The notes below the pieces were generated by a model, which saw only the letters and a program-made list of their open reading frames with translations, had not been told where the DNA came from and searched no databases. DNA of 61,473 nt. Source: Ferdinandcohnia sp036965165 (GTDB taxonomy: Bacteria > Bacillota > Bacilli > Bacillales > Bacillaceae_L). Shown in pieces: positions 52,705 through 61,304 of this stretch. Made by a program: the position numbers and the translations under genes. The stretch is from assembly GCF_036965165.1 (NCBI RefSeq), contig NZ_JBALOX010000067.1, forward strand, positions 1 through 61,473, written 5' to 3'. The number at the start of each line of letters is the position of its first letter. The first letter of the stretch is position 1.

Positions 52705-52733
52705 GAACCGGGCAAAATTGCTCGGTTCTTTTT
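52705..52733 (+). terminator. Intrinsic terminator after the ZIP gene
   Basis: GAACCGGGC (52705-52713) pairs with GCTCGGTTC (52720-52728), one mismatch, then five T. Confidence 0.85.
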
Positions 52734-52742
52734 GGATGAAAG

Positions 52743-52773
52743 TGCATGATTTTCCAGTCAATGTAGGATACTA
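52743..52773 (+). promoter_or_regulatory. SigG-type forespore promoter of the ger operon
   Basis: TGCATGA (52743-52749), 17 bases, GATACTA (52767-52773), close to the SigG pattern TGMATA-N17-CATnnTA. It lies 28 bases before the first ger gene. Forespore expression is what is known for GerA-type operons. Confidence 0.5.
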
Positions 52774-52800
52774 AACTATCAACTTGTAGGTGGGTTTTGT

Positions 52801-54345
52801 ATGTCTTTTTTTAAAAAAATGAAAAAGGAAATTCAGCATCAAGAATCAAATCAAACAGAGGATTCTGGACCCCAAAAAGAACTGATTACCGAGCAATTAG
52901 TAGATAACATTGATGAAATCCAAAACATTTTCAGCGGGACGCCTGATTTAGTTGTGAAAAACCTTGTGATTAAACAAACAAAGACGAAGGCCACACTCGT
53001 CTATTTAAACGAGCTTGCAGATAGTAAGGTCCTCAATGAGTATGTGTTTAAACCACTCTTATTCGATTTTGATGATGATACCCAGGATCCAGCACATAAG
53101 ATATCAATTGGTCAAATCAAAGAAGTGAATACATGGTCACAAATTACAGACGGAATTTTACAGGGGAAAAGTGTGTTATTTGTGGACGGGACCGAAGTGG
53201 CATACCTTTTAGACACTGGGAAATGGCCTGAACGTTCATTGGAAGATACACCAATTGAATCCTCCATTTATGCAGAGCACGTTGGGTTCACTGAAGCAGG
53301 AAGCACAAACATTGCACTCATACGAAAGCATATTAAAAATCAAAGTCTAAAAATAATAGAATATACTGTTGGTGAAAGAGGGAAAACAAAGCTCTCTCTT
53401 TTATATTTAGACGATGTTGCGAATCCAGATTTGCTTAAGGTACTTGAAACTCGAATTAAGCAGATTAAGGTTGATAGTATTTTAAATTGTGGTGTTCTTG
53501 AAGAATACATAGAAGATAATCCCTACTCTCCATTGCCGCAAATACTTATAACGGAGCGTAGCGATTTTGCCGCTTCGGAAATTTTAGAAGGAAGAATCGT
53601 GGTCGTGGTTGATGGGTCACCAAATGTTATCGTGGCTCCTACGACATTTTTTTCCTTTTTTAAAAGTATGGATGATTATACGTCACGTTGGTTTGTTGCC
53701 TCCTTTATGCGGCTGTTAAGGTATGCTGGTTTTTTTATGGCTATTTTTCTGCCGGCTACCTATATTGCGGTCATTGCATTTCATTTCGAGGTGATACCCT
53801 TAAAATTGCTTTTGTCGATTGGGGTTTCAAGGGAGCGAGTTCCATTTCCTCCGTTCATTGAAGCGCTAATTATGGAAATTGCCTTGGAGATGCTACGTGA
53901 GGCAGGAATTCGACTCCCTGCAAAAATTGGACAAACCGTGGGAATCGTCGGTGGTATTGTGATTGGGCAGGCTGCCGTACAAGCGGGTATCGTGAGTAAT
54001 ATTATGGTCATTGTTGTCGCCTTAACAGCAGTTGCCTCTTTTATCATCCCAAATTATCAAATGGGGGCCTCCATCCGGCTGATTCGATTTCCAATGATGA
54101 TCACAGCCTCAGTATTTGGTTTTGTGGGGTTAAGTGTAGGTTTCATGACATTAGTAGCTCATATGATTGAGCTAAAATCACTTGGTATCTCCTATGCAAG
54201 CCCGGTATCGCCATTCCGTATACAAGACTGGAAAGATTTATTTATTCGATTCCCGCAATGGTCGATTTTCAGACGTCCGCTTAGTTCAATGCCCATTCAA
54301 TTAAAAAGGGCCGGTACAAGCCGTCCAAAGGGTGACAAAAAATGA
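52801..54345 (+). CDS. Spore germination receptor A subunit (GerKA/GerAA type)
   Basis: 514-residue A subunit of a germinant receptor in the spore inner membrane. A hydrophilic N-terminal half is followed by about five TM helices, with the family hallmark PFPPFIEALIMEIALEMLRE and IRLPAKIGQTVGIVGGIVIG. With the B and C subunits it detects nutrients and triggers germination. RBS GTAGGTGGG precedes ATG 52801. The 3' end overlaps the B gene by 4 bases. Confidence 0.95.
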   Translation: MSFFKKMKKEIQHQESNQTEDSGPQKELITEQLVDNIDEIQNIFSGTPDLVVKNLVIKQTKTKATLVYLNELADSKVLNEYVFKPLLFDFDDDTQDPAHKISIGQIKEVNTWSQITDGILQGKSVLFVDGTEVAYLLDTGKWPERSLEDTPIESSIYAEHVGFTEAGSTNIALIRKHIKNQSLKIIEYTVGERGKTKLSLLYLDDVANPDLLKVLETRIKQIKVDSILNCGVLEEYIEDNPYSPLPQILITERSDFAASEILEGRIVVVVDGSPNVIVAPTTFFSFFKSMDDYTSRWFVASFMRLLRYAGFFMAIFLPATYIAVIAFHFEVIPLKLLLSIGVSRERVPFPPFIEALIMEIALEMLREAGIRLPAKIGQTVGIVGGIVIGQAAVQAGIVSNIMVIVVALTAVASFIIPNYQMGASIRLIRFPMMITASVFGFVGLSVGFMTLVAHMIELKSLGISYASPVSPFRIQDWKDLFIRFPQWSIFRRPLSSMPIQLKRAGTSRPKGDKK

Positions 54346-55442
54346 TAAATGTTAAAGGAAAAGAAATCTCATTATTACAATTCATCTTATTAATCCATGG
54401 TGTTCAAATGGGGGTGGGGGTACTAAGCCTCCCACGTGAATTAGCAGAAAAAGCAGGGACAGATGGGTGGATTGCGATTATTTTAGGTTGTTTCATTTCT
54501 GTAACTTGTAGTTTAATTATCATTCAAATTATGAAAAAACACCCTAACGGAACAATTCTTGATTTAATAACTTTTTACTTCGGTAAGTGGGTTGGTAAAT
54601 TGGGTGGCTTCTTATTTATTATGTATTTTGGCTTCTTTGCTTTTGTCACGTTTACGAGGGAGGTTGTGTTCATTCAAGCCTGGATCTTACCTCGGACGAA
54701 ATTATACCTACTCATCTTATTGTTAGCGATCCCAACGTATATGCTTGCCCGAAACAATGTTCAAATCTTAGGTAGGTATGCTGTCGTTGTCTTTTTTATG
54801 ACGCTTTGGACTATTATCTTATATTTAATTCCTTTGAAGGATGCCCACTGGTTACATCTCCTTCCGATTATAAAGGACGGATGGTATCCAATTTTTACTG
54901 CTGTAAAAACAACTATTTTTACCTTTATTGGCTTTGAAATTGCTTTTTTCCTATATCCGTTTTTACAAAATAAGCAATCGGCATCACTTGGAGTTATCAT
55001 TGCGAATACCATTACTATGTTTGCCTATTTGATTATTACGATTGTCTCATTTGCCTTTTTTAGTCCAGATGAAATTACAAGATATAATGAACCCACCATT
55101 ACCATCTTGAAGGTGATTGAATTTAATTTTATTGAACGATTAGAGGTTGTATTGTTTGCATTTTATTTGTTTGTGATGTCTTCGACAGTCGTCCCACTTA
55201 TGTTCATGTCTGTATTTAGTACAAGTTGGCTATTTGGACAGGAGGAACACACAAAACCGTTATTCTGGTTCCTCGTATTTATGGTCATTTATATGTTTTT
55301 CTTTCCGCCATCCTTAAATATGGATCTGAAATGGCAAAAGGGAGTACAGTTGCTAGGTTTAATTTTTGCATATGCTTTCCCAATCGGTTTATGGGCAATT
55401 CTCCTTATTCGTGGTCTTTTTAAAAGGAGGGCTTCATCATGA
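54342..55442 (+). CDS. Spore germination receptor B subunit (GerKB/GerAB type)
   Basis: 366-residue APC-fold membrane protein with 10 TM helices; it holds the germinant pocket in this family. QFILLIHGVQMGVGVLSLPR at the start and MKKHPNGTILDLITFYFGKW are typical. Overlaps its neighbours by 4 bases on each side, so the three ger genes are co-translated. Confidence 0.95.
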   Translation: MINVKGKEISLLQFILLIHGVQMGVGVLSLPRELAEKAGTDGWIAIILGCFISVTCSLIIIQIMKKHPNGTILDLITFYFGKWVGKLGGFLFIMYFGFFAFVTFTREVVFIQAWILPRTKLYLLILLLAIPTYMLARNNVQILGRYAVVVFFMTLWTIILYLIPLKDAHWLHLLPIIKDGWYPIFTAVKTTIFTFIGFEIAFFLYPFLQNKQSASLGVIIANTITMFAYLIITIVSFAFFSPDEITRYNEPTITILKVIEFNFIERLEVVLFAFYLFVMSSTVVPLMFMSVFSTSWLFGQEEHTKPLFWFLVFMVIYMFFFPPSLNMDLKWQKGVQLLGLIFAYAFPIGLWAILLIRGLFKRRASS

Positions 55443-56563
55443 AACGTGGGTTCCGTATTTTTTTGATCATTCCACTTCTATTGATGCTCGCAAGCTGTGG
55501 GTACCAGGTTCCATTGGAGGATACAACAATTGTCTTTATCTTGGGGATTGATCTTGATAAGGACAATAACCTCATTTTTTTCGAGTCCCATCCTGTTTTT
55601 AGTAAGGGCGCAAAAGCACAAACAGAGACATTTCAGGTTAAAGCGGATACGATACGAGATTCTAGGAAGTATTTTGATGCGGAAACTGCTGGTGAGGTTT
55701 CCGGAGCAAAAATTCAGATCTTGCTATTGGGAAAACGTGTTGTTGAACATGAAGACTGGTTTCCTATCTTAGATACAATGTATCGGAACAGTAATTTTTC
55801 AATTAATTCGAGAGTTGTTGTTGTGGATGGTGAGGTTAAAGATGTCATCAACTATGAACCAGAAAGCTATGCACAGCTTGTCATGTATTTGAAGAATGTC
55901 ATCGATAAAAATTATAAAAGAACAAGGACAGAAAAAGGGACTCTCCAACAGCTCCACTCTTCATTTTATGAGAAGGGCCTGTCACCAGTCCTATCCGTTG
56001 TAAAAAAGGATGGAAAGCTTAAAGTCAAAGGTACTGCGTTGCTTGATGATCGTGGAAAATATGTAGATTTTCTTGATTTATCGGAATCAATGTTAGTGCT
56101 TTTTATTAAGCATCGAAAGAAACACCCCATCAGTTTCACGTCCATCACGATTCCAACTGACAAAGTAGAGAAAGGGATTTTTCACAAGGACGATCTGAGT
56201 TTTGTCATAAATAATGTAAGGTCAAAAGTTAAAACATCATATGACATGGATAGGTTTACATTCGATCTAAAAATCACCATGTCGGTCAATATTCTCGAGA
56301 GTTTATTAACTGTAGACATGAATACGGATGAAAAGAAACTCCAGAAGATAATCGAAGAACGAATGAAAACAGATTATGAGAAACTATTTAAAAAAATCCA
56401 GAGCCATCAAGTTGACCCGATCGGATTAGGGCTATACGCTCGAGCTTATCAATACAATCAATTTAAAAAAGTAGAAAATAATTGGGGCGAAGCATTTTCA
56501 AAAGCAGATATCAATGTTTCCGTTAAAGTCGACATAATGGGCATGGGCGCCATCAACAAATGA
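55439..56563 (+). CDS. Spore germination receptor C subunit lipoprotein (GerKC/GerAC type)
   Basis: 374-residue lipoprotein. Lipobox LLMLASC near residue 20, then GYQVPLEDTTIVFILGIDLD, and the three-domain GerAC body with VGRRVVEHEDW-like region and the C-terminal EERMKTDYEKLFKKIQ helix. It is attached to the spore inner membrane and needed for receptor function. AAAGGAGGG lies about 8 bases before ATG. Confidence 0.94.
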   Translation: MKRGFRIFLIIPLLLMLASCGYQVPLEDTTIVFILGIDLDKDNNLIFFESHPVFSKGAKAQTETFQVKADTIRDSRKYFDAETAGEVSGAKIQILLLGKRVVEHEDWFPILDTMYRNSNFSINSRVVVVDGEVKDVINYEPESYAQLVMYLKNVIDKNYKRTRTEKGTLQQLHSSFYEKGLSPVLSVVKKDGKLKVKGTALLDDRGKYVDFLDLSESMLVLFIKHRKKHPISFTSITIPTDKVEKGIFHKDDLSFVINNVRSKVKTSYDMDRFTFDLKITMSVNILESLLTVDMNTDEKKLQKIIEERMKTDYEKLFKKIQSHQVDPIGLGLYARAYQYNQFKKVENNWGEAFSKADINVSVKVDIMGMGAINK

Positions 56564-56564
56564 A

Positions 56565-56730
56565 CCATAGGGACAGTTCCTATGGTTCCGTTGGGATAAA
56601 ATTGGACCCACGATACACCTGAAACCAAAGTTTTTTATGGGATATTATGGTATGATTTATTCTAGAGTCTAACGATAGACATAGGCGGAATTGTCCATAA
56701 AAAGGTGGGACGCGGAACCTGTCCCAATGA
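56565..56730. repeat. Two REP-like hairpins between ger and bce operons
   Basis: ACCATAGG-GACAGTT-CCTATGGT at about 56565-56588, and GGGAC...GTCCC at 56706-56725 (with GCGGAACCT inside). Both belong to the GGGACGGTTC family. The first may end the ger transcript. A promoter for bceRS must lie in this interval. Confidence 0.5.
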
Positions 56731-56753
56731 TCCGGAAGGAAATGGTGGTTTTT

Positions 56754-57449
56754 GTGTTTAAGATTTTGTTGATTGAAGATGATGTGACGTTATTTAGTGA
56801 GATTCGGGAGCGGTTGTCGCAGTGGTCGTATGATGTGTATGGGATTAAGGATTTCAGCAATGTGATGAAGGATTTTACAACGATTCAGCCTGATTTGGTC
56901 ATAATTGATATTCAATTGCCGAAGTTTGATGGTTTTCATTGGTGTCGGATGATTCGAACGCATTCGAAGGTCCCGATTATTTTTCTATCATCAAGAGACC
57001 ATCCGACAGATATGGTGATGTCGATGCAGCTTGGCGCCGATGATTTTGTGCAGAAGCCGTTTCATTTTGATGTACTCATTGCGAAAATCCAGGCTGTCCT
57101 TAGAAGAGTCTACAACTATAGCCTCGAGCAGCAAATCCATTTGAAAATTTGGAATGGAGCATCTGTTGATTACGTGAAAAATACAGTGCAAAATGACAAT
57201 GGAACGATTGAGCTAACGAAAAATGAAATGTTCATTTTGAAAATCCTAATCGAACATGTTAACCGAATCGTCAGCCGCGAGGAACTCATCAAAAGCCTAT
57301 GGGATGACGAACGGTTTGTGAGTGACAACACGCTAACAGTGAACGTCAACCGCTTAAGAAAACGACTTGAAGAAATCGGACTTGGCCAATCTATCGAAAC
57401 GAAAGTTGGACAAGGGTATCTGGCAAGGGAAGAGGATGGCGCAAAATGA
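56754..57449 (+). CDS. bceR: BceR-type response regulator
   Basis: 231-residue OmpR-family regulator of a peptide-antibiotic detoxification module. FKILLIEDDVTLFSEIRERL at the N terminus, phospho-Asp in LVIIDIQLPKFDG, LGADDFVQKPF, and a C-terminal winged helix (LIKSLWDDERFVSDNTLTVN). GTG 56754 gives the normal family start; ATG 56742 in frame is possible but touches the ribosome binding site. Should bind the inverted repeat at 58443-58466 to switch on the ABC genes. Confidence 0.9.
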   Translation: MFKILLIEDDVTLFSEIRERLSQWSYDVYGIKDFSNVMKDFTTIQPDLVIIDIQLPKFDGFHWCRMIRTHSKVPIIFLSSRDHPTDMVMSMQLGADDFVQKPFHFDVLIAKIQAVLRRVYNYSLEQQIHLKIWNGASVDYVKNTVQNDNGTIELTKNEMFILKILIEHVNRIVSREELIKSLWDDERFVSDNTLTVNVNRLRKRLEEIGLGQSIETKVGQGYLAREEDGAK

Positions 57450-58450
57450 TGATGAAATTTCTCATTGAAAGGCGCAGCTGGATCCTGTTTTTCTGCTTCC
57501 TTCAAGTGTTAATCCTGTTGATTGGCTACCTCGATCCATCCTTATCATTTCGTTCTATGCTCTATATTGTTTTTGTGTTTTTTGTCATTTTTGTCTTATT
57601 TTTGATCGTGCGTTACAATCGGGAACTTTCTTTTTATAAAAACTTCGAAGACTGGGATCCTAGCGTCGGTGTTGATAGTCTTCAAGAAGGAAAGGCCCCA
57701 TTTGAAAAAATGGTAGAGTCCACACTCAATCGGCAGCATCGTTTTTACATAAAAGAAATAAGCCGTCACGCCACAAGTGTGGAGCTGGAAAAGGATGAGT
57801 TATTGTCGTGGATTCATGAAGTGAAGACTCCACTAACAACGATGCAATTAATGATTGAAAGAGTCGAGGATCACAAATTAAAGGAACAGCTCATGTCGGA
57901 ATGGCTTAGGGTCCACTTGCTTCTAGACCAACAACTGCATCAGCGACGGCTGCCTTTTATGGAAAATGACCTTTATATCGAAAAAGTCGATTTGGAAAAA
58001 GTGATCATCCCAGAAATACGCTCCTTACAATCATGGTGCTTTCAAAAAGGAATTGGTTTTGATGTGTCATTCGAGGTGGCAGAGGTGTTCTCTGATGGGA
58101 AATGGCTACAATTTATTTTACGTCAAATCCTTACCAATGCGGTGAAATACAGTGAAAATACCGATATCGAAATTAGAGGCTTTCGAAAAAATGACACGAC
58201 AGTCCTGGAAATCAAGGATTACGGACGGGGAATAAAGGAGAAGGACCTTCCACGTATTTTCGAAAAAGGCTTCACGTCCACAACCGATCATCAGGATCAC
58301 GCCGCAACTGGCATGGGACTTTTCCTTACAAAAAATGCAGCAAAATCGTTAAAAATCCGAATGGATGTCCAATCTATATATGGAGAAGGAACGACTTTTA
58401 GGTTAACTTTCCCGAAGAAAAATGACTTTCTTAAGCTAACAAGCATGTGA
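57446..58450 (+). CDS. bceS: BceS-type intramembrane-sensing histidine kinase
   Basis: 334 residues. Two TM helices (about 11-30 and 36-55) with almost no extracellular loop, as in kinases that receive their signal from the BceAB transporter. The phospho-His is in LLSWIHEVKTPLTTMQL. The ATPase part has LTNAVKYS, DYGRGIKEKDL and ATGMGLFLTKN. Overlaps bceR by 4 bases. Confidence 0.92.
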   Translation: MMMKFLIERRSWILFFCFLQVLILLIGYLDPSLSFRSMLYIVFVFFVIFVLFLIVRYNRELSFYKNFEDWDPSVGVDSLQEGKAPFEKMVESTLNRQHRFYIKEISRHATSVELEKDELLSWIHEVKTPLTTMQLMIERVEDHKLKEQLMSEWLRVHLLLDQQLHQRRLPFMENDLYIEKVDLEKVIIPEIRSLQSWCFQKGIGFDVSFEVAEVFSDGKWLQFILRQILTNAVKYSENTDIEIRGFRKNDTTVLEIKDYGRGIKEKDLPRIFEKGFTSTTDHQDHAATGMGLFLTKNAAKSLKIRMDVQSIYGEGTTFRLTFPKKNDFLKLTSM

Positions 58451-58466
58451 CAAAACTGTCACATGC
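58443..58466. promoter_or_regulatory. Candidate BceR operator
   Basis: A perfect dyad GCATGTGACA-AAAC-TGTCACATGC directly after bceS. Its core TGACA-N4-TGTCA matches the known BceR pattern TnACA-N4-TGTAA at nearly all positions. A TATGAT -10 box lies at 58515-58520, before bceA. It could also act as a weak terminator, but the T run is poor. Confidence 0.65.
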
Positions 58467-58541
58467 TTTCATGTTTTGTTCGCTGATTCGAAGGAAAAGG
58501 GACCGAACTCTGTCTATGATAGAGATAAGGAGTTGATAAGA

Positions 58542-59297
58542 TTGAATATTTTAGAGGCTAATAAAATTGTAAAAACATACGGGAATAAGTGGAACCGTCA
58601 AGAGGTTTTAAAAGGAATTGATATAGAAGTAAAAAAAGGTGAGTTTGTAGGGATTATGGGTCCGTCAGGCTCTGGAAAAACGACTTTACTGAACGTTCTT
58701 TCATCAATTGACCGGGTTAGTTCAGGTTCGATTCGAGTGGAGGGTAAGGAATTCACGAGCATGAAGGATAAGGATTTAGCTGAGTTTCGAAAACGCCATC
58801 TCGGGTTTATTTTTCAGGAATACCATTTATTAGATACATTGACGGTTAAAGAAAATATTATGCTGCCACTGACTGTTAACAAGATTTCTCCAAATGCCGC
58901 ACAAATCATGTTTGAAGATGTCGCAAAGGAATTAGGCATTTTTGAAGTGAAGGAAAAGTATCCAAATGAAATTTCAGGTGGCCAGAAACAGCGTACCTCG
59001 GCAGCACGTGCTTTCGTTCATGAGCCGAGCATTATTTTTGCGGATGAACCAACTGGGGCACTTGATTCAAAAACGGCTTCAGATTTACTTAACAAACTTG
59101 CTGATCTCAATGAAAAGCGGCAATCAACGATTGTCATGGTCACCCATGATCCCCAAGCAGCAAGCTATTGCAGCCGGGTAATTTTTATCAGAGATGGACA
59201 AATCTTTACGAAATTAAATCGTGGCGATGAGAGTAGACAGGACTTCTTTAATGACATTATTAAAACGCAGGCTGTGTTAGGTGGGGTGAGAGCATGA
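58542..59297 (+). CDS. bceA: BceA-type ABC transporter ATPase
   Basis: 251-residue ATPase of the MacB/LolD class. Walker A MGPSGSGKTTLLN, Q-loop IFQEYHLLDTLTV, signature ISGGQKQRTSAARAF, Walker B IIFADEPTGALDS. TTG 58542 lies 9 bases after AAGGAG; the open frame back to 58476 runs through the promoter. With BceB it frees lipid-bound antibiotics (bacitracin-like) and drives signalling. Overlaps bceB by 4 bases. Confidence 0.94.
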   Translation: MNILEANKIVKTYGNKWNRQEVLKGIDIEVKKGEFVGIMGPSGSGKTTLLNVLSSIDRVSSGSIRVEGKEFTSMKDKDLAEFRKRHLGFIFQEYHLLDTLTVKENIMLPLTVNKISPNAAQIMFEDVAKELGIFEVKEKYPNEISGGQKQRTSAARAFVHEPSIIFADEPTGALDSKTASDLLNKLADLNEKRQSTIVMVTHDPQAASYCSRVIFIRDGQIFTKLNRGDESRQDFFNDIIKTQAVLGGVRA

Positions 59298-61231
59298 GCT
59301 TTAAAAGCCTCATCTTTCGAAATCTACTAAAGAACATCAAAAACTATTATCTTTATGTGTTTGCGCTTATTTTTAGTGTTTCATTGTATTTTGCCTTTGT
59401 GACCCTGCAATATGACTCAGCGATGGATGCAACAGAGGGGTCGATAAAAGGAGCTGCAGCGATGAAGGCTGCGTCTGTCATGCTTATCGCCATCGTCACG
59501 GTCTTCCTTGTTTATGCCAATACCCTTTTTATTAAGCGCCGCGGCAAGGAAATTGGTTTATTTCAGCTTGTCGGAATTTCGAAAAGAAAAACGTTTTGGA
59601 TTTTAAGTGTCGAAAACATGATTTTGTATTTTAGCTCAATGATCATTGGAATCTTCCTCGGCTTTGTTTCATCAAAACTCGTAATGATGATTCTTTTGAA
59701 AATCATTGGAATCGACGAGGTTGCGGCACTTCGATTTTCAACAGAAGCACTCGTCCAAACAGTAATTGTGTTCGCGGCCATTTATGTTGTGATCATGGCA
59801 ATGAACGCGTTATTCATTAAAAGACAACAGATTTTATCATTGTTTCATTCGACTTCAACATCAGAGGAGAGAAAACGAAAAGTCTCTGCGCTTGAAGTTA
59901 TCATGGGGATTCTCGGACTTGCGCTTGTTATCTTTGGCTATTATTTATCTACGGAACTATTTAGCGGCCATTTTAAAATGATGGATCAAATGTTTTTAGT
60001 CATGTTAGTGATCCTTGCTTCTGTAATCATCGGAACGTATTTCTTTTACAAGGGCTCCATCCGGTTAATTTTTAATCTGATTCGTAAAAAGGATAACGGA
60101 TATCTGTCTGTTAATAAAGTATTGTCCTTGTCGTCAATCATGTTTCGAATGAGATCGAATTCGATCTTACTAACAGTGATTACAACCGTTTCTGCATTGG
60201 CACTCGGGTTGTTATCGCTCACCTATATTTCGTATTATTCTGCCGAAAAGGCAGCGGGTGAGACTGTGGTCAATGACTTTTCGATTCCGAATGAGGAGCG
60301 AGCGAAACAATTTACGGATCTATTGGATAATGATCACATTAGCTATACGAAAACAGAAATTGATTTGATGAGTGTGAAGACGGATTTAACGAATGTTTTG
60401 GATATGGAACAAACAGAAATGCTCGATCTCACAGCTCCGATGACAGTCGTGTCAGACCGTTTTGTCTTGGATATTGATGTGGCTGAAAATGAATCTGTGT
60501 TCGTTAATAGCAACTCCGCCATGCAAGCATTCATGACCTTTAAAACAGGTCCAATCAGCATGTCCGGAAAAACCAAAACATTCGAATTGAATTTCAGTAA
60601 ATATGAAGATAAACGCATACTTCCATTGCGATTAACGGGCGGTGGATTCCCAGTTGCAATTGTTGATGACGCGGTGTATCAACAATTAGCAGCAGACATT
60701 GACCCAGAAGTTGTGACTGAGTTTCCAATATATGTAGGAATTGATATTGACAAAAGATCAGAGCTAAAAGAGGCTAATCAAATCTTCAATGACTCAGAAA
60801 TAGGACAATGGGCTGGCCACGAGTCACAGCTTGATATTTTTACTATGCAAAAATCAAACATGGGCTTTATCATGTTCATCGTAGGCTTTCTCGGATTGAC
60901 CTTCTTAATTACATCTGGTTGCATCCTTTATTTCAAACAAATGGATGAAGGCGAGGATGAAAAAGGGAACTACACCATACTTCGTAAATTAGGATTTACT
61001 CGCTCGGATTTATTAAACGGAATCAAAGCGAAGCAATTGTTTAACTTCGGCATCCCGTTAATCGTGGGATTATGCCACAGCTACTTTGCCGTAAAATCCG
61101 GCTGGTTCTTCTTCGGAACCGAGCTATGGACACCAATGATTATCGTCATGGTGTTCTACACGTTGCTCTATTCGGTCTTCGGAATTTTGTCCGTAATGTA
61201 CTATAAAAAATTGATAAAAGAAGCGTTGTAA
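59294..61231 (+). CDS. bceB: BceB-type ABC transporter permease
   Basis: 645-residue permease with 10 TM helices and the large extracellular domain (about 310-520) between TM7 and TM8 that marks peptide-antibiotic sensors. FtsX-type domains are seen in LFIKRRGKEIGLFQLVGISK and TILRKLGFTRSDLLNGI. Forms a sensory complex with BceS. A perfect GCCGATTTCC/GGGAATCGGC terminator follows at 61238-61271. Confidence 0.94.
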   Translation: MSFKSLIFRNLLKNIKNYYLYVFALIFSVSLYFAFVTLQYDSAMDATEGSIKGAAAMKAASVMLIAIVTVFLVYANTLFIKRRGKEIGLFQLVGISKRKTFWILSVENMILYFSSMIIGIFLGFVSSKLVMMILLKIIGIDEVAALRFSTEALVQTVIVFAAIYVVIMAMNALFIKRQQILSLFHSTSTSEERKRKVSALEVIMGILGLALVIFGYYLSTELFSGHFKMMDQMFLVMLVILASVIIGTYFFYKGSIRLIFNLIRKKDNGYLSVNKVLSLSSIMFRMRSNSILLTVITTVSALALGLLSLTYISYYSAEKAAGETVVNDFSIPNEERAKQFTDLLDNDHISYTKTEIDLMSVKTDLTNVLDMEQTEMLDLTAPMTVVSDRFVLDIDVAENESVFVNSNSAMQAFMTFKTGPISMSGKTKTFELNFSKYEDKRILPLRLTGGGFPVAIVDDAVYQQLAADIDPEVVTEFPIYVGIDIDKRSELKEANQIFNDSEIGQWAGHESQLDIFTMQKSNMGFIMFIVGFLGLTFLITSGCILYFKQMDEGEDEKGNYTILRKLGFTRSDLLNGIKAKQLFNFGIPLIVGLCHSYFAVKSGWFFFGTELWTPMIIVMVFYTLLYSVFGILSVMYYKKLIKEAL

Positions 61232-61237
61232 TGCGGG

Positions 61238-61271
61238 GCCGATTTCCTGATTTGCGGGGAATCGGCTTTTT
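61238..61271 (+). terminator. Intrinsic terminator after bceB
   Basis: GCCGATT (61238-61244) pairs with AATCGGC (61260-61266), extended by TCC/GGG, then five T. Confidence 0.88.
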
Positions 61272-61304
61272 GGTGTTCGGTGAATTTTGGTGTTGTGTAA
61301 GCAT

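Noticed and set aside
58443..58466. Simple terminator after bceS
   Set aside because: The dyad is perfect but followed by a poor T run, and its core matches the BceR binding pattern, so an operator is the better call.
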